From NCBI RefSeq assembly GCF_002788215.1, contig NZ_CP024845.1, positions 3,038,001 through 3,102,000 of the forward strand: DNA of 64,000 nucleotides, in the 5' to 3' direction. Positions 7,720 to 15,593 of this stretch are shown here, piece after piece. Position numbers and translations under genes: made by a program. A model generated the notes under the pieces. That model was given only the letters and a program-made list of their open reading frames with translations, did no database searches and was not told the DNA's origin. This DNA comes from Halohasta litchfieldiae. GTDB taxonomy: Archaea; Halobacteriota; Halobacteria; Halobacteriales; Haloferacaceae. Positions within the stretch are counted from its first letter, which is position 1. The number at the start of each line of letters is the position of its first letter.

Positions 7720-9552
7720 ATGACTGGACGATTTACACGACGGTCTGTGCTGCTGAGTCTCATGGCGGCGGCTGGCACAACACAGCTCCCGGCGACCGCA
7801 GCCCAAGAGTCGGAGGGACACGGCATCGAACAGGAGGGTGCAACGCTCACCCGGTTTGCAACTGGCCTTACTGGGGCCGAAATGACGGGCCTGTTTATTA
7901 CCGCCGAGGGCCAGTTTTTCTTCAACGTCCAGCACCCCGATACCGACGGCGACGACGAGGCCGACCCCGGAATCGTCGGCGCAGTCACCGGCGTCGACAT
8001 GAACCGGCTCCCGAAGGACTTCCCGAGCGTTCAGGTCCCGGAAGACGACGATGCCGAGGTCCGAACCGCAGTCGGCGACTACCAGCGGCTCGCCCGCGGC
8101 GGCGAGTCGACGGGCGATGGCGAGGAACTCGGCTCGGTCTACACTCCTGACGGTGAGTTCCTCGTCGGGCAGACTCACCCCGATTTTAACGGGTTTATTT
8201 CATCGAGCGAGGTCGACGGCGAGGGGTATCTGTTCACCAACTGGGAACACTGGCCGGGAACGATGAGTCGACTCCATCTCAGGCAGACCGGGCGAAACGG
8301 CCAGTGGGAAGTCTTGAACTCCGAGAACCTCGATTTCATCGATATCGAAGGAACGTGGCAGAACTGTTTTGGAACCGTCTCGCCGTGGGGAACGCCACTC
8401 ACCTCGGAGGAGAACTATCTCATCACCGACACCCCGGACTGGAACAATCCAGACTGGGATGACGATGAAGAACGGGAGAACGTCGACCGGCTCGCCCGTC
8501 ATCTCGGCCACGAGGAGGATGATGGAGAATTCACTGAAGCGTTCCCGAACCCCTACCGCTACGGCTACATCGTCGAACTAGAAGAGCCGGAACGAGAACC
8601 TCAGCCAGTCAAGCGGTTCGGACTCGGTCGGTCGGCCCACGAAAACGCGGTCGTGATGCCCGACCAGCGGACGGCCTACACCACCTCCGACGGCACCGGA
8701 CGCGGCTTCTACAAGTTCGTTGCCGACCAGCCGGGTGATCTTTCGGCAGGAACGCTGTATGCCGCCAAAGCAACGCAGCGTGGCCCAGACGGTGGCGACG
8801 TAGCGGCAGTCAGCTTTGGCTTGGAGTGGATCGAACTCGCTCACGCCACCGAGGAAGAAATCGAATCGTGGATCGCCGAGTACGACGACATCACCCAAGC
8901 CGACTACGAAGACGGTGAGACATCCTACATCACCGAGACAGAGATCGAAACGTGGGGCGATGGTGAGGCCCCTGACGACCGTGTTGCATTCCTCGAAACG
9001 ACCGCGGCCGCCGAAGCCAAAGGCGCAACGACCGAGTTCCGCAAAATGGAGGGCGTCAATATCCGCAGAAACGCCCAGCCGGGCGACTACATGTACGTCG
9101 GCATGTCGAACACCAACGAGACGATGAGCGACGACGAGGGCGACATCCAGATCGACGAGGAAGGTGGGGACTGGGGCGCAATGTACCGAATGGAACTCGA
9201 AGTCGACTACGATGTCAGCGAGATGGAACCCATCATCACCGGCGGTCCAGACGCAAATATCTGCGGTGGCTGCCCCTACGACGCCACCCCCCAGTCAAAC
9301 GACAAGGCCTGCCAGTCGTGTGCGTTCAACCCGACCCGAGACGAGGAAGACCGTGGTCGACTGGTCGGAACGATGAACCTCGCCAAATCGATGGCGATGA
9401 GCGGCCAGACCTCGCTTGATCCGGAAAACACGATTGCCGAACCCGACAACATCGTCGTCATGGACGACGGGCGGGTCGTCATTGGCGAAGACACGGGGAA
9501 CGAGGGCCACGACCACAACATGATCTGGATCTTCGATCCGGGCAACGCCTGA
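7720..9552 (+). CDS. PhoX-family (DUF839) phosphatase, Tat-exported
   Basis: A 610-residue beta-propeller protein of the PhoX/DUF839 family. The twin-arginine signal (R7, R8, then a hydrophobic run ending near ATAAQ) indicates export of the folded enzyme. C216 lies in NCFGTVSPWGTPLTSEE, the PhoX motif whose cysteine supports the Fe/Ca cofactor in characterised alkaline phosphatases. Unusually, residues 515-534 form a C-x2-C-x12-C-x2-C cluster that could hold zinc or iron-sulfur. The gene is monocistronic, with 293 bases of apparently non-coding DNA upstream and no PHO-type operator I can name. Confidence 0.88.
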   Translation: MTGRFTRRSVLLSLMAAAGTTQLPATAAQESEGHGIEQEGATLTRFATGLTGAEMTGLFITAEGQFFFNVQHPDTDGDDEADPGIVGAVTGVDMNRLPKDFPSVQVPEDDDAEVRTAVGDYQRLARGGESTGDGEELGSVYTPDGEFLVGQTHPDFNGFISSSEVDGEGYLFTNWEHWPGTMSRLHLRQTGRNGQWEVLNSENLDFIDIEGTWQNCFGTVSPWGTPLTSEENYLITDTPDWNNPDWDDDEERENVDRLARHLGHEEDDGEFTEAFPNPYRYGYIVELEEPEREPQPVKRFGLGRSAHENAVVMPDQRTAYTTSDGTGRGFYKFVADQPGDLSAGTLYAAKATQRGPDGGDVAAVSFGLEWIELAHATEEEIESWIAEYDDITQADYEDGETSYITETEIETWGDGEAPDDRVAFLETTAAAEAKGATTEFRKMEGVNIRRNAQPGDYMYVGMSNTNETMSDDEGDIQIDEEGGDWGAMYRMELEVDYDVSEMEPIITGGPDANICGGCPYDATPQSNDKACQSCAFNPTRDEEDRGRLVGTMNLAKSMAMSGQTSLDPENTIAEPDNIVVMDDGRVVIGEDTGNEGHDHNMIWIFDPGNA

Positions 9553-9620
9553 CAACCGAGAGCGACGCTCGATCAGTCCTTCTTCGTTATCCAAGCGAAG
9601 TTTCGCTACCACAAGCAAAA

Positions 9621-9628
9621 TTGTTTTA
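9621..9628 (+). promoter_or_regulatory. TATA-like element of the cobalamin operon
   Basis: TTGTTTTA lies 26-33 bases before the cbiT ATG at 9654, the spacing of a leaderless transcript. The inverted repeat that begins at 9628 touches its downstream edge. Confidence 0.5.
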
Positions 9629-9655
9629 TTGGCACGGTCAGTCGACAGTGCCAAT
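9628..9655 (+). promoter_or_regulatory. perfect inverted repeat over the cbiT start, candidate operator
   Basis: ATTGGCAC (9628-9635) and GTGCCAAT (9648-9655) are perfect 8-base inverted copies separated by 12 bases. They span the predicted transcription start and the first two bases of the cbiT start codon. A dimeric repressor bound here would block the whole cobalamin operon. The regulator is not encoded nearby in an obvious way. No cobalamin riboswitch fold is seen, and there is no leader long enough to hold one. Confidence 0.6.
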
Positions 9656-10241
9656 GCCACTTGCGCTGCCACACGACGCCAAGGCCGGACCGACCAAGTC
9701 GGAAGTACGGTCGGTACTGCTCGGTAAACTCGACCTGAGTGAGTCGGATCATTTCGCCGAGGTCGGCTCCTGTACCGGTGCAGTAACCATCGAGGCCGCC
9801 CGCCGGGCCGGTCGCGTGACCGCCCTCGAACGCAGGGCCAAACGCCTTGAAGTCACGAAAAAGAACCTCGCGGCCAACGAGGAGTCGGTCACTGCCGAGG
9901 TCGACCTCCGAAACGCCGAGGCCCCCGAGGGACTCCCCGACGATGCCGACGCCCTCTTTTTGGGTGGGAGCCGGAACTTCGAGGCCGTCTTGGATCACGC
10001 CGTCGACACCGAGGTCGACCGGATCGTGATGAACGTCTCGCGGCTGGAAGTCGCAGGCCGCGCCACGCAGGCGTTCCGCGACCGCGACATCTTGGAGGAG
10101 GTCGTCCAGTTTCAGGTGAGCCACGGCTACGAACTCGCCGGGGCGACGAGTTTCAACTCCGACAATCCAGTGTATATGCTCGTCGGCAGTGCAACAGAGG
10201 ACAGCGATGAAGGTGGCAAAAAGGCGGAGGCCACACAGTGA
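9654..10241 (+). CDS. cbiT: cobalt-precorrin C15 methyltransferase / decarboxylase CbiT
   Basis: A 195-residue class I methyltransferase of the CbiT family. It methylates C15 and decarboxylates the C12 acetate of cobalt-precorrin-6B/8 in the anaerobic B12 pathway. The SAM-binding loop is AEVGSCTGAVTIEAA at residues about 36-50, with Ser-Cys in place of the more usual Gly-Cys. I start at the ATG at 9654, which yields the MPLALPHDAKAGPTKSEVR lead of the family. This is the first gene of the operon. Its stop overlaps the GTG start of cbiL. The usual partner CbiE is not in this window. Confidence 0.92.
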   Translation: MPLALPHDAKAGPTKSEVRSVLLGKLDLSESDHFAEVGSCTGAVTIEAARRAGRVTALERRAKRLEVTKKNLAANEESVTAEVDLRNAEAPEGLPDDADALFLGGSRNFEAVLDHAVDTEVDRIVMNVSRLEVAGRATQAFRDRDILEEVVQFQVSHGYELAGATSFNSDNPVYMLVGSATEDSDEGGKKAEATQ

Positions 10242-10954
10242 CGCTGTACGGAATCGGCCTCGGTCCCGGCGAGGGTGATCTGGTGACCGTGCGAGGGAAA
10301 GAGATCCTCGACTCGGTCGACGTGGTCTACTCGCCCGGTCGACTCTCGCGGACGGTCGCACTGAAACACGTTGAGGAGTCCAAAATTGGGGACCTCGATT
10401 TCCCGATGACCCGCGACGAAGACAAACTCCGCACGGCATGGAAAGCCGCCGCCGAGGAAATCGCTCCGCAGGCCCGCGAGGGCGATGCGGCCTTTGTCAC
10501 CCTTGGCGATCCGAACATCTACTCGACGTTCGGCCATCTGCGCCGGACGCTGGATGCCTTCCATCCGGAAGTTGAGGTCGAAATTGTCCCCGGCGTCAGC
10601 GCGATGACCGCCTTCGCCACCGCGCTGGATGTCGAAATCGAAGCCGGGGCAGGCCTCTCGCTTCGGGAGGCCGCCAACGGCCACGCGCCGACTGGCCCGG
10701 ATCGGATGATCCTTTTTAAAGTGACTGACGCACCCGCGACCCACGAAGGGCTTGTCGAGGCTGGCTACGACGTGACCTACGGTCGACGGCTCTACATGAA
10801 GCAGGGTGAGACGATTATCACCGACGATCCAAGCGAGATCGACGAGCGCGACTACTACACCCTTGCGTATGCTGTCAAACGCGACCTCAACATAGAGCCA
10901 GCGACCGCGAAGTTCGCAGTCGACGAACACGACAGCGAGGAGGGCGAAGCATGA
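10238..10954 (+). CDS. cbiL: cobalt-factor II C20-methyltransferase CbiL
   Basis: A 238-residue tetrapyrrole methylase with GLGPGEGDL near the N terminus and the VPGVSAMTA SAM/substrate loop. CbiL methylates C20 of cobalt-factor II after cobalt insertion by CbiX. The start is GTG at 10238, overlapping the cbiT stop by 4 bases, and the stop overlaps the ATG of cbiF. The tight overlaps imply translational coupling through this part of the operon. Confidence 0.92.
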   Translation: MTLYGIGLGPGEGDLVTVRGKEILDSVDVVYSPGRLSRTVALKHVEESKIGDLDFPMTRDEDKLRTAWKAAAEEIAPQAREGDAAFVTLGDPNIYSTFGHLRRTLDAFHPEVEVEIVPGVSAMTAFATALDVEIEAGAGLSLREAANGHAPTGPDRMILFKVTDAPATHEGLVEAGYDVTYGRRLYMKQGETIITDDPSEIDERDYYTLAYAVKRDLNIEPATAKFAVDEHDSEEGEA

Positions 10955-11886
10955 GCGACGAGTCCGCGGCCGACTCCGGTGAGGAGACAGACCCGCAATC
11001 TGCCATCGATGCGCAAGGCGAGCGTCGACGGGCTGAACTCGATGACCGGATCTTCGACCACAACGCGGGCGACGAACAGGAGGGCATCCCCTTCGTGGGT
11101 GCCGGTCCCGGTGATCCACGACTCCTGACGGTCGCCGGAATGGAACTTCTCCAAGAGGCTGATCTGGTCGTCCATGCCGGCTCGCTGGTCAACAGCGAAC
11201 TGCTGGATGAGTACTGCGATCACGCCAAGACAGTCACCTCGATTGGAAAAGATCTCGAAGAGTTGATCCCGCTGATGCGGGACGCCCACCGAGAGGGCCG
11301 GAACGTCGTCCGACTCCACAGCGGCGATCCGGCGATCTACGGCGCGGCGCTCGAACAGATGGATGCCCTAGAGCATGAGGGAGTCTCAACCTACATCGTT
11401 CCGGGCGTCACCTCGGCGTTTGCGGCCAGCGCGTCGCTCCGGACCCAACTCACGCTCAACGAGGTCTCGAACCACGTCGCGTTCACCCGACCGCAGGGCA
11501 AGACTCTGACCGAAGAGGACGACCACATCAGCGAGTTCGTGGAGATGGGTGATGTGACCACCTGCATCTATCTCGGCACCCACGCCGTGGCCGACACGAT
11601 GGACCGACTCATCGAGGATGGCCACGACGAGGACATTCCGGTGGCTGTGGTCTATCACGCCTCGTGGCCCGACGAGGACATGATGATCGGGACGATTGGC
11701 ACGATTGGCGAGATCCTCGAAGAGGCGGGGCATCGGGCCTCGGCGATGGTCATTATCGGCGATGCCGTAACTGGGGCGGGCTACGAGCGATCCTTCCTCT
11801 ACGATGGCTGGGCGAATCGGGGCGACGACGGTGCGGAAGACGAGGAGTCGACGGCAGACGAAACCACGGAGACAACAACACAATGA
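10951..11886 (+). CDS. cbiF: cobalt-precorrin-4 C11-methyltransferase CbiF
   Basis: A 311-residue tetrapyrrole methylase. The catalytic core begins at about residue 47 (GAGPGDPRLLTV) after an acidic N-terminal extension. The HSGDPAIYGA and VPGVTSAFAA loops identify the C11-methyltransferase CbiF/CobM, which acts on cobalt-precorrin-4. The C-terminal 25 residues are a Glu/Thr-rich tail. It overlaps cbiL (ATGA) at its start and cbiG at its end. Confidence 0.93.
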   Translation: MSDESAADSGEETDPQSAIDAQGERRRAELDDRIFDHNAGDEQEGIPFVGAGPGDPRLLTVAGMELLQEADLVVHAGSLVNSELLDEYCDHAKTVTSIGKDLEELIPLMRDAHREGRNVVRLHSGDPAIYGAALEQMDALEHEGVSTYIVPGVTSAFAASASLRTQLTLNEVSNHVAFTRPQGKTLTEEDDHISEFVEMGDVTTCIYLGTHAVADTMDRLIEDGHDEDIPVAVVYHASWPDEDMMIGTIGTIGEILEEAGHRASAMVIIGDAVTGAGYERSFLYDGWANRGDDGAEDEESTADETTETTTQ

Positions 11887-12854
11887 GTACTGACAACGAC
11901 AGTTCTGACTCTGGCGGACACTGTAGCACAGCCGACAGCGACGGCGAGGTCGCCGAAGAGATCGCGATCATCTCCTTCAGCCGAAAGATGGAGACCGCCG
12001 AGGAGATCAAGGCTGAACTCGCCGACCGCTACGAGAAAATCGACATCATCGAGTACCACGGCGAGGTCTTCGACGACCACTGGGGCGAGTACGACTGCTT
12101 TATCGGCCTGATGGCCAGCGGGATCGCCATGCGGAAAACCGCCCACCTGCTCGACGACAAGTGGGACGACCCCGCCATCTGTGTCGTCGACGAAGCGCTC
12201 ACGTGGGCCATTCCGATCACCGGCGGCCATCACGGCGCGAATCAGGTCGCCCAAGACCTCGCCACGATGGGTGCGATCCCGGCGATGACCACAGCCTCCG
12301 AAGCAGCGGGCAAACAGGGCGTCGAGGCCCGCGCGAAGGCGATGGACTCCCACGTGGTGAATGGTCGGTCGACGATTCAGACCAACCTCGCGGTGCTCGA
12401 CGACAACCTTGGGCCAATCGCCCGACTCGACGGCCCGCAGGCCGTGCTGGTCGGCGATGATGTGACGGTTCTCAAACGAAACAAAGACGACGGCGTCGTC
12501 ATCGGGACTGGCAGCGTCTCGGGGGCGTCGGCTGAGTCGTTCATCGCGGCGTGGGAGACTGCGCTTGCGGAGACCGAGTACGGGTTCGAGGATGTCGACT
12601 TCGTTGCCACCGCGACCAGAAAGGAAGACGAGGAAGGCCTGTTGGAGGCCGCCGAAGAGTTGGATCTCGGCGTTGTTGCTTTCGACAAGGAAACGCTCCT
12701 CGAACACGAGGGGCCGACACCCTCCAGATCGAAGGAACTCATCGGCTGGCCCGGCGTCTCGGAGGCCTCGGCGATTGCCGGCGGCCGCGAGCAGGACCTC
12801 CTGCTCGAAAAAATCGGCTACGAAAACGAGGTGACGGTGGCGATCGGCCGATGA
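11883..12854 (+). CDS. cbiG: cobalt-precorrin-5A hydrolase CbiG
   Basis: A 323-residue CbiG, which opens the delta-lactone of cobalt-precorrin-5A and releases acetaldehyde, giving ring contraction in the anaerobic pathway. The N-terminal half carries the DCFIGLMASGIAMRK region of the CbiG N domain. The C-terminal domain ends in FVATATRKEDEEGLLEAA and GVSEASAIA. A 25-residue acidic leader with GGHC precedes the fold. The ATG at 11883 overlaps the cbiF stop. The longer open frame upstream is the cbiF gene read in another frame. Confidence 0.92.
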   Translation: MSTDNDSSDSGGHCSTADSDGEVAEEIAIISFSRKMETAEEIKAELADRYEKIDIIEYHGEVFDDHWGEYDCFIGLMASGIAMRKTAHLLDDKWDDPAICVVDEALTWAIPITGGHHGANQVAQDLATMGAIPAMTTASEAAGKQGVEARAKAMDSHVVNGRSTIQTNLAVLDDNLGPIARLDGPQAVLVGDDVTVLKRNKDDGVVIGTGSVSGASAESFIAAWETALAETEYGFEDVDFVATATRKEDEEGLLEAAEELDLGVVAFDKETLLEHEGPTPSRSKELIGWPGVSEASAIAGGREQDLLLEKIGYENEVTVAIGR

Positions 12855-13723
12855 GCAGCGAATCGACCGACAGCAGTACAGTCGACCAACCCGACGACCT
12901 CGGCACCCTCTCGGTCGTCGGCATCGGCCCAGGACTGCCCGACGACATGACCCAGCGCGCCAAACGAGTCATCGAGACCGCCGACTGCGTGATCGTCTCG
13001 GACCTCTATCAGGCGTTTCTCCGCGATGACGGCAGCCTGCCACCCAAAGACGAGGTCGACGACGATGGGTTCGTGACCCGCGACAACGGCCACCAACAGG
13101 AGATCATCCGGTCGACGATGGGTCGACAGATCGAACTCGCAAAAGTGGCCTTTGAGCGCGTCCGCGAGGGCGACGACGTGGCCCACGTCTCGGGCGGCGA
13201 TCCCTCAGTGTACGGCAAATCCGACCTGATTTTCAAGATGGCCGAGGAGGAAGACGCCACCGACGTTCCAATCGAGATCGTCCCCGGCATCACCGCCGCA
13301 CTCGGCGGCGGGGCGATGGTCGGCGCGCCGCTGTGCAACGATTTCTGTACGATCTCCTTATCCGATAAGTGGCGCGGCTGGGAGGAGATCGAACAGAAAC
13401 TGCGGGCCGCAGCGATCAGCGATTTCGTCATCGTTCTCTACAACTGCTGGCGAAACTACGAGAAGGCAGTCGACATCGTCCGTGAGGAGCGGACCGACGA
13501 TGCACTCGTCGCGATTGTCAACGACGCCGGGAGGAAAGACGCCGGGCGAAACGGTGAGGACCACTTTATTACGACACTCGGTGAGGCCACCGACCACGAC
13601 CAAAAGGTGTCTGGGATGGGGACATCGCTGATCATCGGCAACCACGAGACAGAGACGTGGAGCAACGACTACCGAACGTTCCTCGTCACCCCGCGCGGTG
13701 GGCGTGACGTCGAGAATTTCTAA
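12851..13723 (+). CDS. cbiH: precorrin-3B/cobalt-factor III C17-methyltransferase CbiH, copy 1
   Basis: A 290-residue tetrapyrrole methylase with GIGPGLPDDMTQRA, HVSGGDPSVYGK and VPGITAALGGGAMVGAP, the pattern of CbiH/CobJ C17-methyltransferases that also drive ring contraction. It ends with VTPRGGRDVENF. A second, diverged CbiH gene follows after 7 bases. The two copies differ clearly (CNDFCTISLSDKW here against VNDTVSISLSDHL there), so they may act on different intermediates or as a heterodimer, which is an inference. The start overlaps the cbiG stop (ATGA). Confidence 0.9.
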   Translation: MSSESTDSSTVDQPDDLGTLSVVGIGPGLPDDMTQRAKRVIETADCVIVSDLYQAFLRDDGSLPPKDEVDDDGFVTRDNGHQQEIIRSTMGRQIELAKVAFERVREGDDVAHVSGGDPSVYGKSDLIFKMAEEEDATDVPIEIVPGITAALGGGAMVGAPLCNDFCTISLSDKWRGWEEIEQKLRAAAISDFVIVLYNCWRNYEKAVDIVREERTDDALVAIVNDAGRKDAGRNGEDHFITTLGEATDHDQKVSGMGTSLIIGNHETETWSNDYRTFLVTPRGGRDVENF

Positions 13724-13730
13724 TTCAACC

Positions 13731-14645
13731 ATGAGTACGGACACAAACACGAATCAGACGGATGAATCGGCAAACGACGGATCAACTGGCGGCTGTACGG
13801 CCAAATCAGGGTCAACAAAAAAACAGTCGGTCGACGAGAAGATCGGCTCGACGGTCGACGATTTCGACGCCGAACCGGGGCAGTTGACGGCTGTGGGTCT
13901 CGGTCCCGGCCACCCAGAGGGGATGACCCAACGCGCACGTGCCGCGCTGCTGGATGCCGACCACATCGTCGGCTACACGACCTACATCGAACTCCTTCCG
14001 GAGGAGATCACCGAGGAGGCAGACGAACTGTACGATACGCCGATGTGTGGCGAGGTCTCACGAACCGAAGAGGCAATCGACCGCACGCTGGCGGGCCACG
14101 ACGTGGCGATCATCGGCAGCGGCGACCCCAACGTCTACGCGCTGTCTGGATTGGCGCTCGAAATCATCGAATCGAAGGGAGCCACGGCGTCGATGCTCAA
14201 TTACGAAGTCGTCCCCGGCGTCCCGGCTGCCCAGTCCTGTAGTGCGCTGCTCGGCGCGCCGCTTGTCAACGACACCGTTTCGATCTCGCTGTCCGATCAC
14301 TTGGTCCCGATGCCGGAGATCGAGTCCCGCCTCCATGCCGCCGCGGGTGAGAGTTTTACAATCGTTCTCTATAATCCATGGAGCCGGAAGCGCCGGGAGA
14401 ACTTCCAGAAGTGCTGTGAGATCCTGCTGGCTCACCGTGGCCCTGACACGCCGGTCGGCATCGTCCACGGCGCGGGCCGAGACGACGAGGAGGTCATGAT
14501 CACCACGCTGGACCAACTGGAGGAACTCGGAGAGAGCGAGATCATCGACATGACGACCACGATTCTGGTAGGCAACGAGGAGACCTACGTCTGGGACGAC
14601 CGGATGGTCACCCCGCGTGGCTACGAAACCAAATACGACTACTAA
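13731..14645 (+). CDS. cbiH: precorrin-3B/cobalt-factor III C17-methyltransferase CbiH, copy 2
   Basis: A 304-residue paralogue of the preceding gene. A low-complexity leader of about 45 residues rich in Asn, Thr and Ser precedes GLGPGHPEGMTQRARAA. IGSGDPNVYA and VPGVPAAQSCSALLGAPLVNDT are close to the classical CbiH/CobJ pattern, so this copy looks the more conventional C17-methyltransferase. It has its own ATG 7 bases after copy 1. Two cbiH copies in one operon are also known from other haloarchaea. The division of labour is not established. Confidence 0.9.
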   Translation: MSTDTNTNQTDESANDGSTGGCTAKSGSTKKQSVDEKIGSTVDDFDAEPGQLTAVGLGPGHPEGMTQRARAALLDADHIVGYTTYIELLPEEITEEADELYDTPMCGEVSRTEEAIDRTLAGHDVAIIGSGDPNVYALSGLALEIIESKGATASMLNYEVVPGVPAAQSCSALLGAPLVNDTVSISLSDHLVPMPEIESRLHAAAGESFTIVLYNPWSRKRRENFQKCCEILLAHRGPDTPVGIVHGAGRDDEEVMITTLDQLEELGESEIIDMTTTILVGNEETYVWDDRMVTPRGYETKYDY

Positions 14646-14646
14646 C

Positions 14647-14913
14647 ATGACTGCCTACGAAGTCACCCTCAACAAGGAGCCCTGTGACGGCATCTTCGCC
14701 TGTCTGACCCGCGATCCGCGGTTCGTCGAAGACGACGACGGACTGGCGACCATCGACCCCGACGGCGATCCGATCTACGACGGCGACGGCGAGGTCCGCG
14801 AGGAAAACGGCACCGTCATCGCCTCCTTCGACGACGAACGAATCGAGGAAGCCCGGCAGGCTGCGGCGGCCTGCCCCGTGAACGCAATCACCGTCGAGGA
14901 GGTCGACCAATGA
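14647..14913 (+). CDS. single-cluster ferredoxin of the cobalamin operon
   Basis: An 88-residue ferredoxin with C13-x5-C19 and C76-P. Three cysteines in a C-x5-C ... CP layout point to a [3Fe-4S] cluster, or a [4Fe-4S] cluster with one non-Cys ligand. The central insertion is acidic and Gly-rich. Within the operon it may supply electrons for ring contraction by CbiH (an Fe-S-dependent step in some bacteria) or for cobalt reduction. The ATG follows the cbiH stop by one base, and its end overlaps the next gene by 4 bases. Confidence 0.85.
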   Translation: MTAYEVTLNKEPCDGIFACLTRDPRFVEDDDGLATIDPDGDPIYDGDGEVREENGTVIASFDDERIEEARQAAAACPVNAITVEEVDQ

Positions 14914-15593
14914 GCATTGCCGTCCCCGACGATCTGCTGGCAGGCCACCCCTCGACGGCGTACTTTTGGGGTCGCGTGGCTGGCAACGGCGAGGTCGACC
15001 GCAATAGCCTCACTGTGACGACCAACGACGAGGCATCGGCCGAGACGATCAGCGAGATCGTCGGCAGCGAGGTCGACCACGACCGGAAAACCCGCGACTA
15101 CGCCCATAACACCGACATTAGCAAGACCGAAGACGAGTACACGGTGGAAGTGACGAGCGACGACCTCTTTGGAATGAGTGGCTCGCTCGGCTTGCCGGTC
15201 GACGGGCGCGGCAACTACCGGTTTGGAGCCTTCTCGGACTTCCGGCGTGATCTGCTTCGCGGCCTGCTGGAAGGCTGTGGAACGATCTGTTTCAAATCCT
15301 CCAGCGGGACTGTGGGTGTCTCGTTCGTCCACGATGACGCCGAGCTGCTCGAACTCGTCCAACAACTCATCGACGACTGCCCAGTCGACGCGCCCTACGG
15401 CGACCTCTCGGCGACCTCGTCGGGTGGCTACTGGTTCGGCGTCGACGACGACGTGGCTGCCGACTTCGGGATCTGGCTCTACGAAGGCACCGAGGATACG
15501 GGCCTGTTCGCGCCAAGTCGACGCCGGAAACTGGTGCAAAGTCTCGATCAAGCAACCGACGTCGAGTTCGACCGCTCACAGTTCGAACAATGA
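14910..15593 (+). CDS. cobalamin-operon protein with degenerate double LAGLIDADG fold
   Basis: A 227-residue soluble protein. Residues 17-29 (AYFWGRVAGNGEV) and 114-126 (DLLRGLLEGCGTI) align with the two LAGLIDADG helices of homing endonucleases. Each is followed by beta strands and helices in the right order, and the GIWLYEGTED segment matches the usual C-terminal part of each half. The catalytic acids at the end of each motif are replaced (Gly-Asn-Gly and Gly-Cys-Gly), so DNA cleavage is unlikely. It starts 4 bases inside the ferredoxin gene and overlaps cbiX, so it is a fixed member of the operon. A DNA- or RNA-binding regulatory role like WhiA is an inference. Confidence 0.75.
   Translation: MSIAVPDDLLAGHPSTAYFWGRVAGNGEVDRNSLTVTTNDEASAETISEIVGSEVDHDRKTRDYAHNTDISKTEDEYTVEVTSDDLFGMSGSLGLPVDGRGNYRFGAFSDFRRDLLRGLLEGCGTICFKSSSGTVGVSFVHDDAELLELVQQLIDDCPVDAPYGDLSATSSGGYWFGVDDDVAADFGIWLYEGTEDTGLFAPSRRRKLVQSLDQATDVEFDRSQFEQ

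Noticed and set aside
9553-9653. Cobalamin riboswitch in front of cbiT
   Set aside because: The gap is only about 100 bases, the promoter is just before the ATG, and no B12-box-like segment is visible.
10127-11119. 330-codon minus-strand frame across cbiL and cbiF
   Set aside because: Same reason: antisense to two well supported genes in an overlapping operon.
11799-12707. 302-codon minus-strand frame across cbiG
   Set aside because: It is fully antisense to cbiG, which has clear family motifs. The antisense protein has no domain and an unnatural composition.
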